In this document: positions 15,600 to 31,059 of the stretch, piece after piece | Layout of the letters: each line of letters starts with the position of its first letter | How positions within the stretch are numbered: position 1 is the first letter of the stretch | The notes under the pieces: model-generated | The model's database searches: none | The model's input: only the letters and a program-made list of their open reading frames with translations | Told to the model about the DNA's origin: nothing | NCBI GenBank assembly: GCA_963573385.1 | Contig: CAUYLG010059277.1 | Location: 78,961 to 142,960, forward strand | Length of the DNA stretch: 64,000 bases | Source of the DNA: Cacajao melanocephalus | Lineage: Eukaryota; Chordata; Mammalia; Primates; Pitheciidae | Reading direction: 5' to 3' | Translations under genes and position numbers: made by a program

Positions 15600-15760
15600 T
15601 AACACAGACAGGCTTTTTATTTTTATTTTTTATTTTTAGTAGAGATGAAGTCTTACTATGTGGCCCAGGCTGGTATCAAACTCCTGAGATCAAGTGATTT
15701 GCCTGCCTTGACCTTTCAAAGTACTGGGATCACAGGTATGAATGACCATGCCAGGCCCAG
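15600..15760 (-). mobile_element. Alu monomer, reverse strand
   Basis: A diverged Alu arm reads in reverse: TTTTTAGTAGAGATGAAGTC, CCAGGCTGGTATCAAACTCC, GTGATTTGCCTGCCTTGACC, GTACTGGGATCACAGGTATG, ending CCATGCCAGGCCCAGCC. Confidence 0.75.
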
Positions 15761-16769
15761 CCTTTTGCACTAGGAGAAAATCTAACAAAAATTTAAGTCT
15801 TCTGACTCTGCATAGCAGTTGCTAGAGTTGATTTTTTTCCTTTATCTTTTGCTTTTCAGTACTTTTTTTCAAAATTTTTGTGGGACAAATATTTTATTTT
15901 TTTAATGGAAAATCCAAATATTATTTTCTTAAAAAAGGAGACTCTTTTCAATCAATTTGAAGTATGTAGACAGAATTATACATGTATTTGGTACAGTTTT
16001 ACATGCAGATAAAGCCACAGCACTATTGGGATTTTGATATTTGCTTGGATCATTTTTTCACAATGAACGTATCCAGACTTTCTAAAAGTTAGAAAATAAA
16101 GAAAGCTGGGGCTTGGAGACAGGAAGCTATGAAACCCATGTAGCCCTACTCTCTTTCCCTTTCTGCTTCCTCCCTTGCTATCCCCCAAATGAAGTCTTTC
16201 TAATGTTTGGCTCTTGATTTTGAGTTTTTCTTTTTTATTCAGGAAGGTTGAGCCCTCAGGGGAGGGCAGAATGACACAGAGCGCTAAGACCAGGCAGAGC
16301 AAAGTTCCAGGCTCCAGTGGCTGGTCTTGTCCTCCCAGGAAAGTGCCTGATGGCCAAACACCCTGCTGCCTCACTTTGGGGTGCCTATACCCCTCCCTCC
16401 TCCAGTTTCTGTTTTTCTCCCTACACCCTCCCCAAAGGTAGACAGCATAGCTGGCCTGGGCTGATAAGGCTTCTTCCTAAAGCATCAGTCACGTGGCCTC
16501 AGAAATTCAGAGCCGGTGGGAGTGGTAGGTGACTTTGGCCCTCTGTTCACAAACAAACTTTCACTGTGGGATTGGGCCAACCACGGGGTCTGATTTGGAG
16601 ATGCTTCCCTTCTCTGTCAGCTGCTCATGTCTCCCGTGAAGAGCCTTTTGTGATGACCATATATGGAATAGTGTCCGAAGTGCCACTTCACTGTACCTGT
16701 CTTTGCATCTAAACATCACTACCGTCATCATGGGACAAACTGCCCATCTCAGTGGTGTCTGGCATGGAG

Positions 16770-16770
<1 letters not shown>
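15761..16770. other. Unique intronic DNA
   Basis: An AT-rich patch lies at 15,830-15,970. The only item noted is the CArG box at 16,657-16,666. Confidence 0.45.
16657..16666. promoter_or_regulatory. CArG box (candidate SRF site)
   Basis: CCATATATGG is a perfect palindromic CC(A/T)6GG site in unique intronic DNA about 6.1 kb downstream of exon 1. Binding is not shown by sequence alone. Confidence 0.4.

Positions 16771-16806
<36 letters not shown>
16771..16806. repeat. (TG)n microsatellite
   Basis: About 17 uninterrupted TG units. Likely polymorphic in length. Confidence 0.97.
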
Positions 16807-16808
<2 letters not shown>

Positions 16809-17899
16809 GTGCTGGTGATTTTAGGATTGAAATTTTTAATTTGTCCTTATTTGGGCTAATGTTTCTCTCCCCTGAGGATCAGGATAATTTCCCTGCCTTC
16901 TTCTTTCTCTCAAATCTCTGCCTCCCAGTGGCTGTCCTGAACCTTGCGGCACCTGCATTCCTTCCAAGGCTTGGTTAGATTTCTTTGATGAATTACAGAG
17001 GTAAGGGCAGGCACAAGAACTGTGCTTCCTGCTGGTTTAGAGCTCAGGTTTTTCTCCCTCGCTGGGCAGGAGAGTACGTTTAATGTAGACATTCTTTCTG
17101 CTGGCAGCAAGAGGAGGGCAGCAAGGGGTCGGACAGTGGTCCCCGGTCCCTGAGCCACTGCAACAGCAGGTTTATGGGACATCTGCAGACCCAAGGTCCT
17201 AGCACACCCAGCCCAGAAGCCCAGCACATGCCAGAGACATGAGTGGGAGTCTAAGAACACCCTGTTCTAGCCTTGCTGCAGTGGTACCAACAGGTTGAGG
17301 TGCAGAAACTACTTCTTTGCTCCCATGACTCTGAATGGCTGGCCCTGGCCGCTTATCTGAATCCTGACTTATCTGGTGAAGTTTTGTGGGATCTCAGTGT
17401 ATAGTGTGTTGGAGCCGGGAGAATGAGGTGTAGGGGGAAATGAAGAAGCGGCTCTCACTAACAAGGGCTGCTCTCTGAAACAGCGTGGGCCCATGGTCTG
17501 CCGGGGGCTTGGTTGCTGAGCCCTTGCTGTACAACTGTTCATCCAAAAGGAGCAGAATGGGGGTTGGGTGCTGTGTGTAGAGTTTGTGGCTGCTGTCAAG
17601 TCAGCTCTGTGTTTCAGGACAGCCAGGCTTTGCACAATTTGATGCAAAGGTAATAAGATCAGGATCTCCCCGCTTGTAGGAAGGAGGTGTCTGATGGCGA
17701 AATGAAAGGAAAACAGAATAGAGGAACACAACACACAGGGGGATTTCCAGACCTCCTTCCAGACCCTCAGGGAGAGGATTCAGTCAGTCTTTTTCATCAG
17801 AGAATGTCCTGTGAAGCTCGTGCAGTTGGACCCTTGGGACCTGTGTTGGGAGATCTTCCCAACCACCTGCCTGGAGTTGCTGCACTTTACTGTTGTGAA
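16807..17899. other. Unique intronic DNA, no feature seen
   Basis: No exon, RNA gene or clear repeat is visible. Confidence 0.45.
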
Positions 17900-17954
17900 A
17901 GAGGAGGAGGGGGGAGGAGGAGGAGGAGGAGGAGGAGCGGGGGAGGGGGGAGGA
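17900..17954. repeat. (GGA)n polypurine tract
   Basis: About 55 bases of GGA and GGG units, purine only apart from a single C near 17,939. Several GGGG or GGG runs could support quadruplex or triplex structures. Confidence 0.95.
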
Positions 17955-18559
17955 AGCACTGTATGAAATTTCAGGCTTCTTCTGGATACCAGTTTGCCCC
18001 AACCAGAGGACCTAGAAGGTCTTGCTTGGTCTTGCTTGGGTGTGTCTGTTATCTTGTATCTTGGACTTTTTAAAAAGTGACTTACCCACATATACATGCA
18101 TATATGAGTGGTCCTCATCCCACGCATGCGTAGATGCATAGGACTTACCTTCACACACACATACAGATGCATGGTAAGATACTCACTCAGGACAAAGGAA
18201 ATTGAATGAACGGTACATCTCCCTTCTTTCCCTGTCCTCTAGCCCTCGGTTTTTACCTTCTTGGCAGCTGTTGTCCCCAGCCCCCTGCGGATCCTTCCAG
18301 ACATAGTGTAGGCATGTCCTGGTGCCTGTTCCCCTTCTGCCCTTCCTGGGGCCTGCTGAGAAGTGACCAGGACGTGGAGAGACAGGGCCCACAGGGCTGC
18401 AGAGACTTGGCCATGGTGGCATTTGGCCAAGGCCTAACTACTGCCCCTCCCACCCTACTCTGCCAGTTCTTTCCTTTAGGAGTCCCCTTGTGTTCAGTCT
18501 GGGGGTTCAAAGAGTCTGGACTCTGAGAATAAACTTCAGGGGCCATGTTGTGAATGCAG

Positions 18560-18740
18560 GTGATATAGGCAAAAACAAAAAGCACTAAGACAGACTGGTG
18601 TTCAAATCCTAGCTGTGTGGCCTCGGACAAGTTCATGAATCCTGGTATTTTGGTCTACATAAAGGAGGTAATTATACCTATTTCAAGAGCTTGATCTGGA
18701 GATGAAATTAAAATATTTGTGAAGTACCTTGCATGGCTAG
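18560..18740 (+). repeat. MIR SINE, nearly full length
   Basis: MIR words are in order: GTGTTCAAATCCTAGCTGTGTGGCC, ACAAGTTCATGAATCCTGG, GGAGGTAATTATACCTATTTC, GATGAAATTAAAATATTTGTGAAG. A (TTG)n run follows at 18,760-18,778. Confidence 0.75.
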
Positions 18741-19089
18741 ACACTCCAAAATGTCAGCTTTTGTTGTTGTTGTTGTTGATTTGTTTTTTCACATTTAACG
18801 AGCGACCCATTGCCAGAATGAATGACACTGGTACGGAATCTCTGGATGGCTTTCTGGAAATCCTCGAGGTGGGTTCCTGAGCTTTGCCTTTCCTGCAGAG
18901 GGCGGCCAGTTCTCCATTTTCTACCAAGTTGAGCTGGCCCCACTACCTCCTCCTCCCTGTGGGGAGCCAACCTCCATCCTCTCCAGCCGCTGGACACCGC
19001 CTCCTCCTCTGCCCTTGACCCCTGACCCCTCCTCTCCATTTCCCTGGGCTCTGGGGTCCCCCTTCCTCCCTTGAGAACAGGATGCTGCC

Positions 19090-19400
19090 TGCCGCCTGGA
19101 GAGCGCTATGGGCTGTTTATGGCTGCTCTCTGGGGTGTTTATGTTGTATCTCTTCAGAAGCTCCTAGCAGATGTCTGTTTATTGCTGAAACTTCATCTAC
19201 AGCATGAGAGGAGAGAGGCTATTTTTAAAGGTCTTTAATTGGCATGGCTGCACAATACAGCTTAGATTGCCTCCAAGTTTAATTTTCATCGCTCTTATGC
19301 TCTATTCATTATGAAACCCTTCAAATCCAGCCTGAGAGGCGTTATATGTCCTGATTTTAGAGCAGCACTTAAATTTAGCAGACAGTTGTAATCTCTTAAA
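19090..19400. promoter_or_regulatory. Candidate intronic enhancer (motif cluster)
   Basis: This repeat-free stretch carries three same-strand forkhead motifs (TGTTTAT at 19,114-19,120, 19,136-19,142 and 19,176-19,182) and a consensus MEF2 site (CTATTTTTAA, 19,219-19,228). Homeodomain-type sites follow: TTTAATTGG at 19,234-19,242, TTTAATTTTCAT at 19,278-19,289 and the palindrome TTCATTATGAA at 19,305-19,315. This mix is typical of conserved developmental enhancers. Function is inferred; no conservation data were available. Confidence 0.4.
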
Positions 19401-19699
19401 AAGGTAGGCCAAGGAGGTGAAGGCAACTGGCTGACTGTCTTTTGTCTAGGCCGAGCCAGATGGCATGAATGGGAGCAGTGTTTCTGTGCCCATGGAATGC
19501 AACACCCTCCCCCCACTTCTGCCCCTTCCTTCCACCTGCAGTGGTTGAGGCCCGCCCTCATATGCCACCTGCCGATTGGCTCTAGCTGTCCCCTTCCCTT
19601 TGGACTCAGGTGGGGCTTGAAATGATGAGAGAGTAGAACTGGGGTAGTTTCAAATGACACTGACCTCCCAGGAGGGAGGAGGCAGCAGAGGCCATGAGT

Positions 19700-19945
19700 C
19701 ACAGAACCTCGGGATATCAGGTTGGATGGGCCTTATGGGATCGTCTAGTTCTCATCCTGGCCACCTTGTTTTACCTATGGAGAAACTGACACTCATGCTT
19801 CTTGATGCTGAGTGGAGGACAGAGAGGTGTTTCTTGCTCAGGGTCACCCAGCCAGGTCAGAGTCAGGTCTCTTTTCCATCCACCATTTCCCACCAGGCTG
19901 TGGTCCTTGACCAGTCTAAGGCAGCTGTGCTTAAAGTTAGCTGCC
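19700..19945 (+). repeat. Old SINE/LINE fragment (MIR or L3 type)
   Basis: GATGGGCCTTATGGGATCGTCTAG, TTTTACCTATGGAGAAACTGA, GTTTCTTGCTCAGGGTCACCCAG and AGTCAGGTCTC follow the order of an old mammalian repeat. The exact family is unsure. Confidence 0.45.
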
Positions 19946-20399
19946 TTTACTGAAGGACGGAGCCTCATTCTCCCTTCCTAACACCTCCCACATTCTTTGA
20001 ATTTATGCTGTGTACACTTGTAGCACTGGCTGGACTCAGTCCCCAAGTCTTTCCTTATCATAAACACCTTCCCCAGAGTCTTGGTACTTAGAATTCCCAC
20101 CTTTGTTCCCAGCCCTTCTCTGTAGAGGCCCTTTGTTAAAAATACAGAATTTAACTTGGAAGGACCATATGTTGACAGAGAGGAGTTTATATCTGATTAG
20201 CTGTCAGCCAAGGGCTGAACCTTGAGAAGATGGGGCATAGGATGAGTCAGCTGGGAACAGAAGGAGGAGGGAATCTTGAGAGATGGTAAATAGGGTGCTG
20301 GGGGCATCAATAGCCATAGGCCCAGGCTCCGAGCTCACAGCGTGCAGCTATTGGGCTGGAGTCCCTCTGATGACTGACAGAAGCTGCCTGCTCTTCTAA

Positions 20400-20840
20400 C
20401 ACATGGAGGGAGGTGCATTAGACAAGCTCACCTGTGCCCACACACCAAGACAGAGTATGGAATGTTCACAGAGTCCCACAGTGAGGGAGCCAGGGGAGAC
20501 TTCCTGGAGGAGGTGGAGTTTGTAGGTTGAGAAGGGTATTGGAAAATAGGTATGATTTCCACAGGCAGAGATGGGCAGAGGTAATGGCACAAAGAGATAT
20601 ACAAAAGTGAGGGCACAGTCAGGGTACCACGTGGTAGAAACGTGGGGGCTGCCTGGGGAAGCTGAGGCTGGAATCAGGCTGCTCTGAGGTGTGGAGGACT
20701 CTGAGTTCTGGGTGTGGTGTGAGTGTGGACTGAACCCAGCAGAATGTGGGAAGCTGTCAGAGAGGGATACTCGGAGCTGTCCTTCAGGGCGCTGCCCTCT
20801 GTTCATGGGTGGTGCACACTGCCAGACAGCTGCCATTCCC
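20400..20840 (+). repeat. Old interspersed repeat, family not named
   Basis: Carries GACTTCCTGGAGGAGGTGGAGTTT, GGTTGAGAAGGGTATTGG and CACAGGCAGAGATGGGCAGAGG, words shared with the elements at 26,200-26,830 and 42,380-42,790. It is diverged, and its reverse strand shows a random 146-codon frame. Confidence 0.45.
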
Positions 20841-22005
20841 TTGGACTGAGGCAGCTTGTGGGGAACAGGGTGGGGGGCAGTAAGGCTGGGCCCTTAAAAA
20901 GACTTTGTCTGTATCCTGAGTTTTGACCCATAGCCTTCTTTGTGAAGGAAGTCTGCATGAAAGCGTTGTCTCTGGTATATCAGGAAGGCCGCCCTTTTTG
21001 GAACTGCTTGTTAGGATCTTAGGATATGGGACAAATGTCACGTTCTGCAGCTTGTGCCCCCAAGTGTGGCTGTCTGAGCTTTGGTGGCTCTTGCCTCTGT
21101 GTAGCAAACAGCATCTCCTCCACTTTCACCACCTTGTTGCAGGCTAAACCCTTCACGCTGATCCTTCTCCTGCCTCAAGGTCAATTTGAGGGGAATAAAT
21201 AGGGTGTCGAGGTGCTGAGCTCCTCTGGGGGCTACTCCCAGAGCAGAAGCAGGAGTTCCTGTCTGCATGGGAGGGAGGCAGCAAAGCTGGGGTGGTGCAG
21301 GAACCCAGGTGACCACCTTCTCCAAAGAAAGCGCCTTTGGAAGAATTGGCTCTTTAGGCATCAGCAGCTCTCAGAGCATTTGTACCATCGTCTGGAATGA
21401 CGCTGCTTTTCTCCCCTGTGCAGCCTCCCAATCCCCTGAAGATCCCCTTCAAGTGTGTCCTGCCCCGGTTTTCTGTGTGCACACTGAGTTTCCTTCTCCA
21501 GTTGTGGAGGGAGCTCCGGCAGGCTAGAGAACCTGGAGCTGGACTGGATTGGCCTGGGCAGGTGGAGTGGTAGGGGGCTGGTTGCCTCCCAGCCCTCTGG
21601 CCATGCTGGCCACAGGGAGATGCATAAAGGCTGAGTTAAGCTTCCGCCTGCTCCCGTGTTAACTGGCAGGTGGGAGGCACCACAACCTGGTACATTTTCA
21701 GCTTTGCCATTTGAGCAGGGCTGGCACCTGTTCTCTACCATCTGTCTCAGGGACACCTTTGCTTTATGTGATGGAATAAATTGTTCCTGCAAGCAGCAAA
21801 TGGAATGAGTTTAGTGCTACTGATGGGAACTAACAATGGGGTTTGGGGTGGGGCCCTGCAATTGGCTTGCTTTCTTTTTTGGCCTACGATCAGTGCTACC
21901 CATATGAGGCCAAGCTGGTTTGTTCACTGATGGATAAATGGATTGCTCAGTGCATTCATTCTGTCAACCAAGATTTTTGGAGTACTCTCAATTTGAAGCA
22001 TGCTG
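20841..22005. other. Unique intronic DNA, no feature seen
   Basis: Open frames of up to 143 codons on either strand show no domain or splice signals and are taken as chance. Confidence 0.4.
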
Positions 22006-22009
22006 TCAC

Positions 22010-22200
22010 AGATAGACCATGGGTTTTCAGTCACTGTAAACATTGGACAAGCCACACACTTACTATCTCTGAACCTCGGGTTTGTCCTCTGTAAAACAGG
22101 AGCGATGCAACTTACCTCACAGGGTGGTTGAGAGAATTAAATGGGGCAATGGGCATAGCACCTACCTGTCATGGTGCCTGGCACATAGTGGCATGCAGGT
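22010..22200 (+). repeat. MIR SINE fragment
   Basis: MIR words: GACCATGGGTTTTCAGTCAC, GGACAAGCCACACACTTACT, CTGAACCTCGGGTTTGTCC, AAAACAGGAGCGATGCAACTTACC, GAGAATTAAATGGGGCAATG, GTGCCTGGCACATAGTGGCA. Confidence 0.75.
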
Positions 22201-22330
22201 GGCCTCTTCCCCTCTGGCCCATTCCTGAACTGGCCCACAGGAGTCTTGGAGCCCAGATGTGGGCAGGGTTCCTTGTTGCCGCAGGCCACCCATTCCGTAC
22301 TGGCACCTAAGTGCCTTTTACCTTTAATAA

Positions 22331-26195
<3,865 letters not shown>

Positions 26196-26199
26196 CTGG

Positions 26200-26830
26200 G
26201 TAATTGAGAAGCATTTATTGAACATCTACTCTGTGCCATAGGCTCTGTGCCATGGGATGACAAGATGGATAAGGCATAGCTTCTCCTCCCAAAGTGTTTA
26301 TAGTGGGCTTGGGAAAGCAAGGCTTGTGTGTGTAAAAAAAAAAACAAAAACAAAAACACAAAACAAGTAACAGGAGATTTTCGTAACAGTTCAGCTCAAT
26401 CACAGAAGAAAAACCACAAGGTAGTTGGTGACTAATGTCTGTCTGCCTGGAGGAGGCAGCAGTGGGTGTGGGGAGCATTTTCTGTGGGCTAGAGAGGGCC
26501 TGAAAAGCTTCCTGGAGGAGGGAGTGGAGGTGGCGGCAGCAGCAGCATTTGATCTGGATCCTGATGGGTAGTTGCAGTGTAGATGGATAAGCTGGGAGTA
26601 AGAAGAGAGCATCTCTAGTGGGTGTTGAGGCCAGGGGAAATGGGGAATTGCCTGGTTTGAAGTTGGGCAGAAGGAGATGAAGCTGGGCAGGCGAGTGTAG
26701 GACAGATGTAAAGAGCCTTCGATGAGAGAGATTGAGTTGGAGCGTGCTGAACTTCAGAACAGGGATGGGAGGAGGAAGGCCCAGGATCTCACAGGGAACT
26801 CTTGTAAATCTCAGGAAGACGGACAAGACA
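26200..26830 (+). repeat. Long old interspersed repeat, family not named
   Basis: It begins like L2 (AGCATTTATTGAACATCTACTCTGTGCCATAGGCTC). It continues through an A-rich patch (26,334-26,365), AGCTTCCTGGAGGAGGGAGTGG, GGGTGTTGAGGCCAGGGG and TGTAAAGAGCCTT. It has the same layout as the copy just downstream. A 203-codon frame on the minus strand is not coding. Confidence 0.45.
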
Positions 26831-26939
26831 GGGTCTAGCTCCCAGACATTTCAGTTTAGGCATCTGTAGACTCCAGGAGGCTGGAGGCATGCCAGCCATT
26901 CTTTCACCATTGCTGTGTGGGGACATTTTCTTCTTAGGC

Positions 26940-27480
26940 ATTTTACATGTCTGCTCATTCACTCATTCGGCAGGTATTTATGAGCTCTTACTCTGTGGCA
27001 GGCACTGTTCTAGGTGCTGGGTTACAGCCGGGAAAAAACAAAACAGGATCACATCCCTTGCCACATTCCCAGAAGAAAAGAGGGATGATAAACAAGTGAG
27101 TTACATGCGTGGGAGGCCAGGTGATGAGAGGTAGGGCAGAGAAATCAAAGCAGGGAAGGAGATAGCGTGTGCTACAGGGGGAAGGAAGCAGTGTGGGGAG
27201 GGCTGTAATTTTAAATAGAGTGGTTAGGGAAGGTTTCACTGACTCACCCTGTCACTGGGACTTTGTCTGGGATCATCAGGAAGGAGGCAAGGTCAGATCC
27301 TACTGGGATCTTGAGCCCAGAGTTGATCCTCTTCAACCTGTTGGGGGTCTTTGGCTAGGCAGTAGGGAGCCTTTGAGTGTTCTTGAGCAGAGGAGTGACG
27401 TGTGGGGCAATCTCCCTTGTGGCTTTGTAGGGGATGGGATATAGGAGGCTGAGACAGGAGAGCAGAGATTCAGGAGGAGA
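26940..27480 (+). repeat. Long old interspersed repeat, family not named
   Basis: CATTCACTCATTCGGCAGGTATTTATGAGC leads into GGCACTGTTCTAGGTGCTGGG. TTTTAAATAGAGTGGTTAGGGAAGG, TCTTGAGCAGAGGAGTGACG and AGGAGGCTGAGACAGG follow. This is the most complete copy of this repeat type in the window. Confidence 0.5.
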
Positions 27481-27529
27481 TGAGCACTGTAGACTAAAAA
27501 CGTCCACTCATTTGACGCTTTTCTGCCTG

Positions 27530-27860
27530 TGCCGCACGCTCCCCATCTGTAAAATGGAGATTAATGGTACTTACCTTATAGGCACGTTTTCAAGAGGATG
27601 AAATGGGTTACTGAATGCAGAATAGTTAGAATAGCACCTGACATATAGCAAGTGCCTAAAAATACTGTCTTGCTCGACTCTCTGTCTCTCTGTCTGAATA
27701 TATATGTGTGTGCCACCTTTATGTGCTGGGGACATCTTTTCTTGTTCTAAAACCCAGTCAGATGAAGAAAATCATGATGCTTTTCAGGATTAAATGAGAT
27801 AATCCACGTAGTGGATCTAGATTATGGCGGATGAATCCTAGGTGAATACTAGTTAAAAGT
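27530..27860 (+). repeat. Two MIR 3' fragments
   Basis: The first (27,530-27,670) has CCCCATCTGTAAAATGGAG, GGTACTTACCTTATAGGC and AGAATAGCACCTGACATATAGC. The second (27,775-27,860) has TTTCAGGATTAAATGAGATAATCC. Confidence 0.6.
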
Positions 27861-27939
27861 ACTACTATTACCACCAGATCTTACCTTGAAGAAAATGATT
27901 TTGCAATGGAAATCCTTTGTAAAGTCTTCCGATTCAACC

Positions 27940-28125
27940 GTTGTTCATCAAGACTGTGGCGTGCCAGGTGCTGCACTAGGCATATCATCCCATTTCATCT
28001 TTGCAGTAACTGCTCAAGATAATCAGTGTTGACCACATCTTACAGATGAGGACACAGACGCCCAGAGAGACTAAGACTTGCCAAGGTCACACAGCCAGTA
28101 AACGGCAGAGCTGGGATTATCCACG
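27940..28125 (+). repeat. L2 LINE 3' fragment
   Basis: L2 words: GTGCCAGGTGCTGCACTAGGC, CATTTCATCTTTGCAGTAACTGC, CTTACAGATGAGGACACAGA, CCAAGGTCACACAGCCAGTA, GCAGAGCTGGGATTATCC. Confidence 0.75.
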
Positions 28126-28399
28126 AGTGGTCCATTGTATAAATGTAAATGTTGACATATAGGTTCTAATATCAGTCTCCCTTGGTATTAGGTACCCACA
28201 GAGAGGTACAGGGAGAGCAGAGGCAGGCCAACTTCCAGGACAGATCAGGGCAACATGAACGTAGTAGGGAAAGCATGGGTGGGAGACACTGTGGGTGAGG
28301 CAGTACCTTTCTTCAATGACTCAGCCCTGCAGGCCTTATTGGAGCCTTTCAGCTACCCTCTCAGAGTTTATCTGAAACCCATTTTGGTTTCCAAAAAGA

Positions 28400-28600
28400 A
28401 GCAGAGCCTGGCAGGTTCAAATCCTGGCTCCATCACTTACCAGTCATGTAAGTCCAAGATAGGAGTCCATGTCTGTGTGCCTCACCTTTGTCATCTGCAA
28501 ACTTGCTCCATAGGGTTTTTATGACAATTAATATCAGAGAAGATATGACAACACTTAGAACAGTGCCTGGCCATAGCAAGCACTCTGAAAGAGTTATTAT
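28400..28600 (+). repeat. MIR SINE fragment
   Basis: MIR words: AGGTTCAAATCCTGGCTCCATC, ACTTACCAGTCATGTAAG, GCCTCACCTTTGTCATCTGC, TTTTTATGACAATTAATATCAG, CAGTGCCTGGCCATAGCAAG. Confidence 0.75.
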
Positions 28601-28919
28601 GTGAATAATATTACATTATTTTTATATTGTAAGTGCCTTCTTAATCTCTGAGGTCAGAATAGAATGTCCCATCCTCTCTGCAGGATGATTCTGTAACACA
28701 TTCTGTTTTGCCTTATTATATGGATGTGGGTATAGGTCTCCTCTTGACAGTGAATAGAATTCAATCAGCATCTTTCTAAAATCCCCGAAGACTTGTGCTT
28801 TGTCCTAGAAGCTGTCAATAGAGATTTGCCAAAAGCAGTGATTTCTGGTTTTCTTTTACCCTTCAAGCCACTTATTCTGACCTGAAGACACCTCCCAGGA
28901 TTTGGAAAATGTCTGATAT

Positions 28920-29090
28920 TTCCAAGGGTGCTTTACAGTTTGCCAGACACATTCCCATTCATATTTCATTTGGTCTTCACGGTTACCCAGTGTGGTTCCT
29001 GGGTGCTGTCTTCATTGAACAGGTCAGGAGACGGAGACTCTGCAGAGTTGAATAATTTGCTCCAAGACTTGCAGGTGGAAGGTAATGAAA
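28920..29090 (+). repeat. L2-like fragment
   Basis: GTGCTTTACAGTTTGCCAGAC, CATTTCATTTGGTCTTCACG and GAATAATTTGCTCCAAGAC fit a diverged L2 3' end. Confidence 0.5.
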
Positions 29091-29236
29091 CACGCACCCC
29101 ACTTCCCATCCCAAAAAGCCTTGTTCTGGAGTTTCAGATTGACAGTTCCCCTAAAGCTGTTCATCATTTCCCCCGTAGCCCTTTTCCTAAAGAGGGTTGG
29201 GAGGAGGTCATGTGACCAACCAACCTTTATACAATC

Positions 29237-29352
29237 CTTCCTTCAATCCATCCTTCATTCCTTCCTTCCTTCCTTCCTTCCTTCCCTCCCTCCCTCTTTC
29301 CTTCCCTCCCCTCCCCTCCCCTCCCTCCCCTTTCCTTCTTTCTCCTTCTTCT
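29237..29352. repeat. Polypyrimidine tract (TTCC/TCCC)n
   Basis: About 110 bases are nearly pure C and T, comparable in type to the tract at 7,119. It is followed within 60 bases by a reverse-strand Alu. Confidence 0.93.
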
Positions 29353-29404
29353 TTTTGGTGGTCCTCAATTATATGGAAATTTCTTCATTTATTTTCCTTT
29401 TCTT

Positions 29405-29692
29405 TTAATTAATTTGAGACAGGGTCTCACTCTGCCACCCAGGCTGGAGTGCAGTGGTGCTGTCACTGCTCATCGTAGCCTCAACCTCTTAGGCTCAGGT
29501 GATCCTCCCACTTCTGCCTCTGGAGTAGCTGGGACTTCAGGCGCACGCCACCACACCTGGCTAATTTTTTCTTTTAAGACAGGGTCTCCCTTTGTTGCCC
29601 AGGCTGGTCTCAAACTCTTGGACTCTAAGTTATCCTTCTATCTTGACCTCAAAAAGTGCTGGGATACAGGCATGAGCCACTGTGCCCAGCCT
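29405..29692 (-). mobile_element. Alu, old (AluJ-like), reverse strand
   Basis: Reverse Alu from TTTGAGACAGGGTCTCACTC to GAGCCACTGTGCCCAGCC, with many differences from the consensus and a shortened T tail, as in the oldest Alu subfamily. Confidence 0.9.
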
Positions 29693-31055
29693 ATACAATT
29701 CTACTTTCATCTTCTGCTCCCAGGTCTTGTTACTCCCAGACTAAGCACATGGTGATGGTTTTGAGCTGAGCTGATGGTTGGAGTTGCTCACATCATCCCC
29801 ACTTCATTTTCCCTTGTTTGTGGATCTGAGGTCTGGGCTGGGACCCAGCATTTGGAGCTTGGTGGGGAGTGGGAGACAATGAGGAGAGCATTGTAGCTTT
29901 AAGCCTGTGCAATGCCTGAGCGTGAAATTGTCCTGAGTGTAAATGTGCCCTGAGGGACCCTGAAACTGAAGGTGAAGGAGGCAAGAGGAGGAGCAGGTGC
30001 TTAGGCGTAGAGCCCAGAATCACTGCCTGGGGCCTGGCCAAGGGCCTGCAGGGGGCCAAATCAGAGGCCACAGGGCAGAGGGGTGGGATGGGGAGTATTT
30101 ACTCCCTGGGAGGCAAACAGGCAAATGATCCTTCTAGCTAAGGTGGGACTGAACCCAGGGCTCAAAGTCAGCCCTTAATCCAGACTTGCCAAACTCCTTG
30201 GAGTTATTCCTTAAGTAGAAGAATTTCCTGTTTAGTTCAGCTCAACTAACGTTTATTGAGGAAGTACCTGTAGTGTCCCAGCAGGTGTGAGGAATACGAA
30301 GTCCCGCAAGATACGACCCTGCCACAAGGAGCTCAGGTTCTACAACCTTGGCTTTACCTGCGCCTCCTCCTCCCTCCTGGCAACTTTGAATGATTGGGGG
30401 GAGGTGCTGAGGGTGGTGCCTCTTAAGTGCACGTGGCAGCACATTAGCTTCTTGGCACCCCAGCACTTGGGCTAGAATTGGGGCCTGGCAGGTCTGCAGA
30501 GTAGCACAGACTGGCAATTGGCAAACACACCTGCTTAGGGAGTCGGACTCTGAGCCTGCTGTGGGAAGAGAGAGGTTTTGGGCTTTGGCACCTGGAACTG
30601 ATTCTCAGTTCCCTCTGTGATGGTTGTGTGCCTGGAGGAGCAGAGGCAGGAGGGCCTCTGGGGTGCAGGTGAGAAAGATCCCAGTAGAATTGCCTCAAGG
30701 TAATTGCTCAGGCTGCCCACCCCTCAGTCAGGCCAGCTCCCCCTTCTCATCCTCCAAGCTGGCTGGTCTCTCCTCTGTACCTGGGCCACCCCTGGCCTCA
30801 GCTCTTTGCTTTGATTCTTCACCACTTTCATTCTTCTCTGCCTTTTCAACACCCTCATCCTCCAAGTCTGGATTCAGCCCTGCCATCTTCAGAAAGGCTT
30901 CCTAAACCCTCTCAGACCCAATTTGCCCTCCTTTCTCCATATGCTTGCCAGGAGGAGAACCAACAGCCCCCAGTTCAGCATTTACCTGTTTCCTGGGAGT
31001 TCTTTCTCACCCTCTCTGCTTCCTGAAGGGAAGGCAGGGAACATGCTTTGTGTAC
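29693..31055. other. Unique intronic DNA, weak L2 patch
   Basis: An L2-like stretch lies at 30,240-30,345 (ACTAACGTTTATTGAGGAAG). Otherwise nothing recognised. Confidence 0.4.
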
Positions 31056-31059
31056 CCAC

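Noticed and set aside
26215..26826. 203-codon frame on the minus strand
   Set aside because: It lies wholly in a diverged old repeat.
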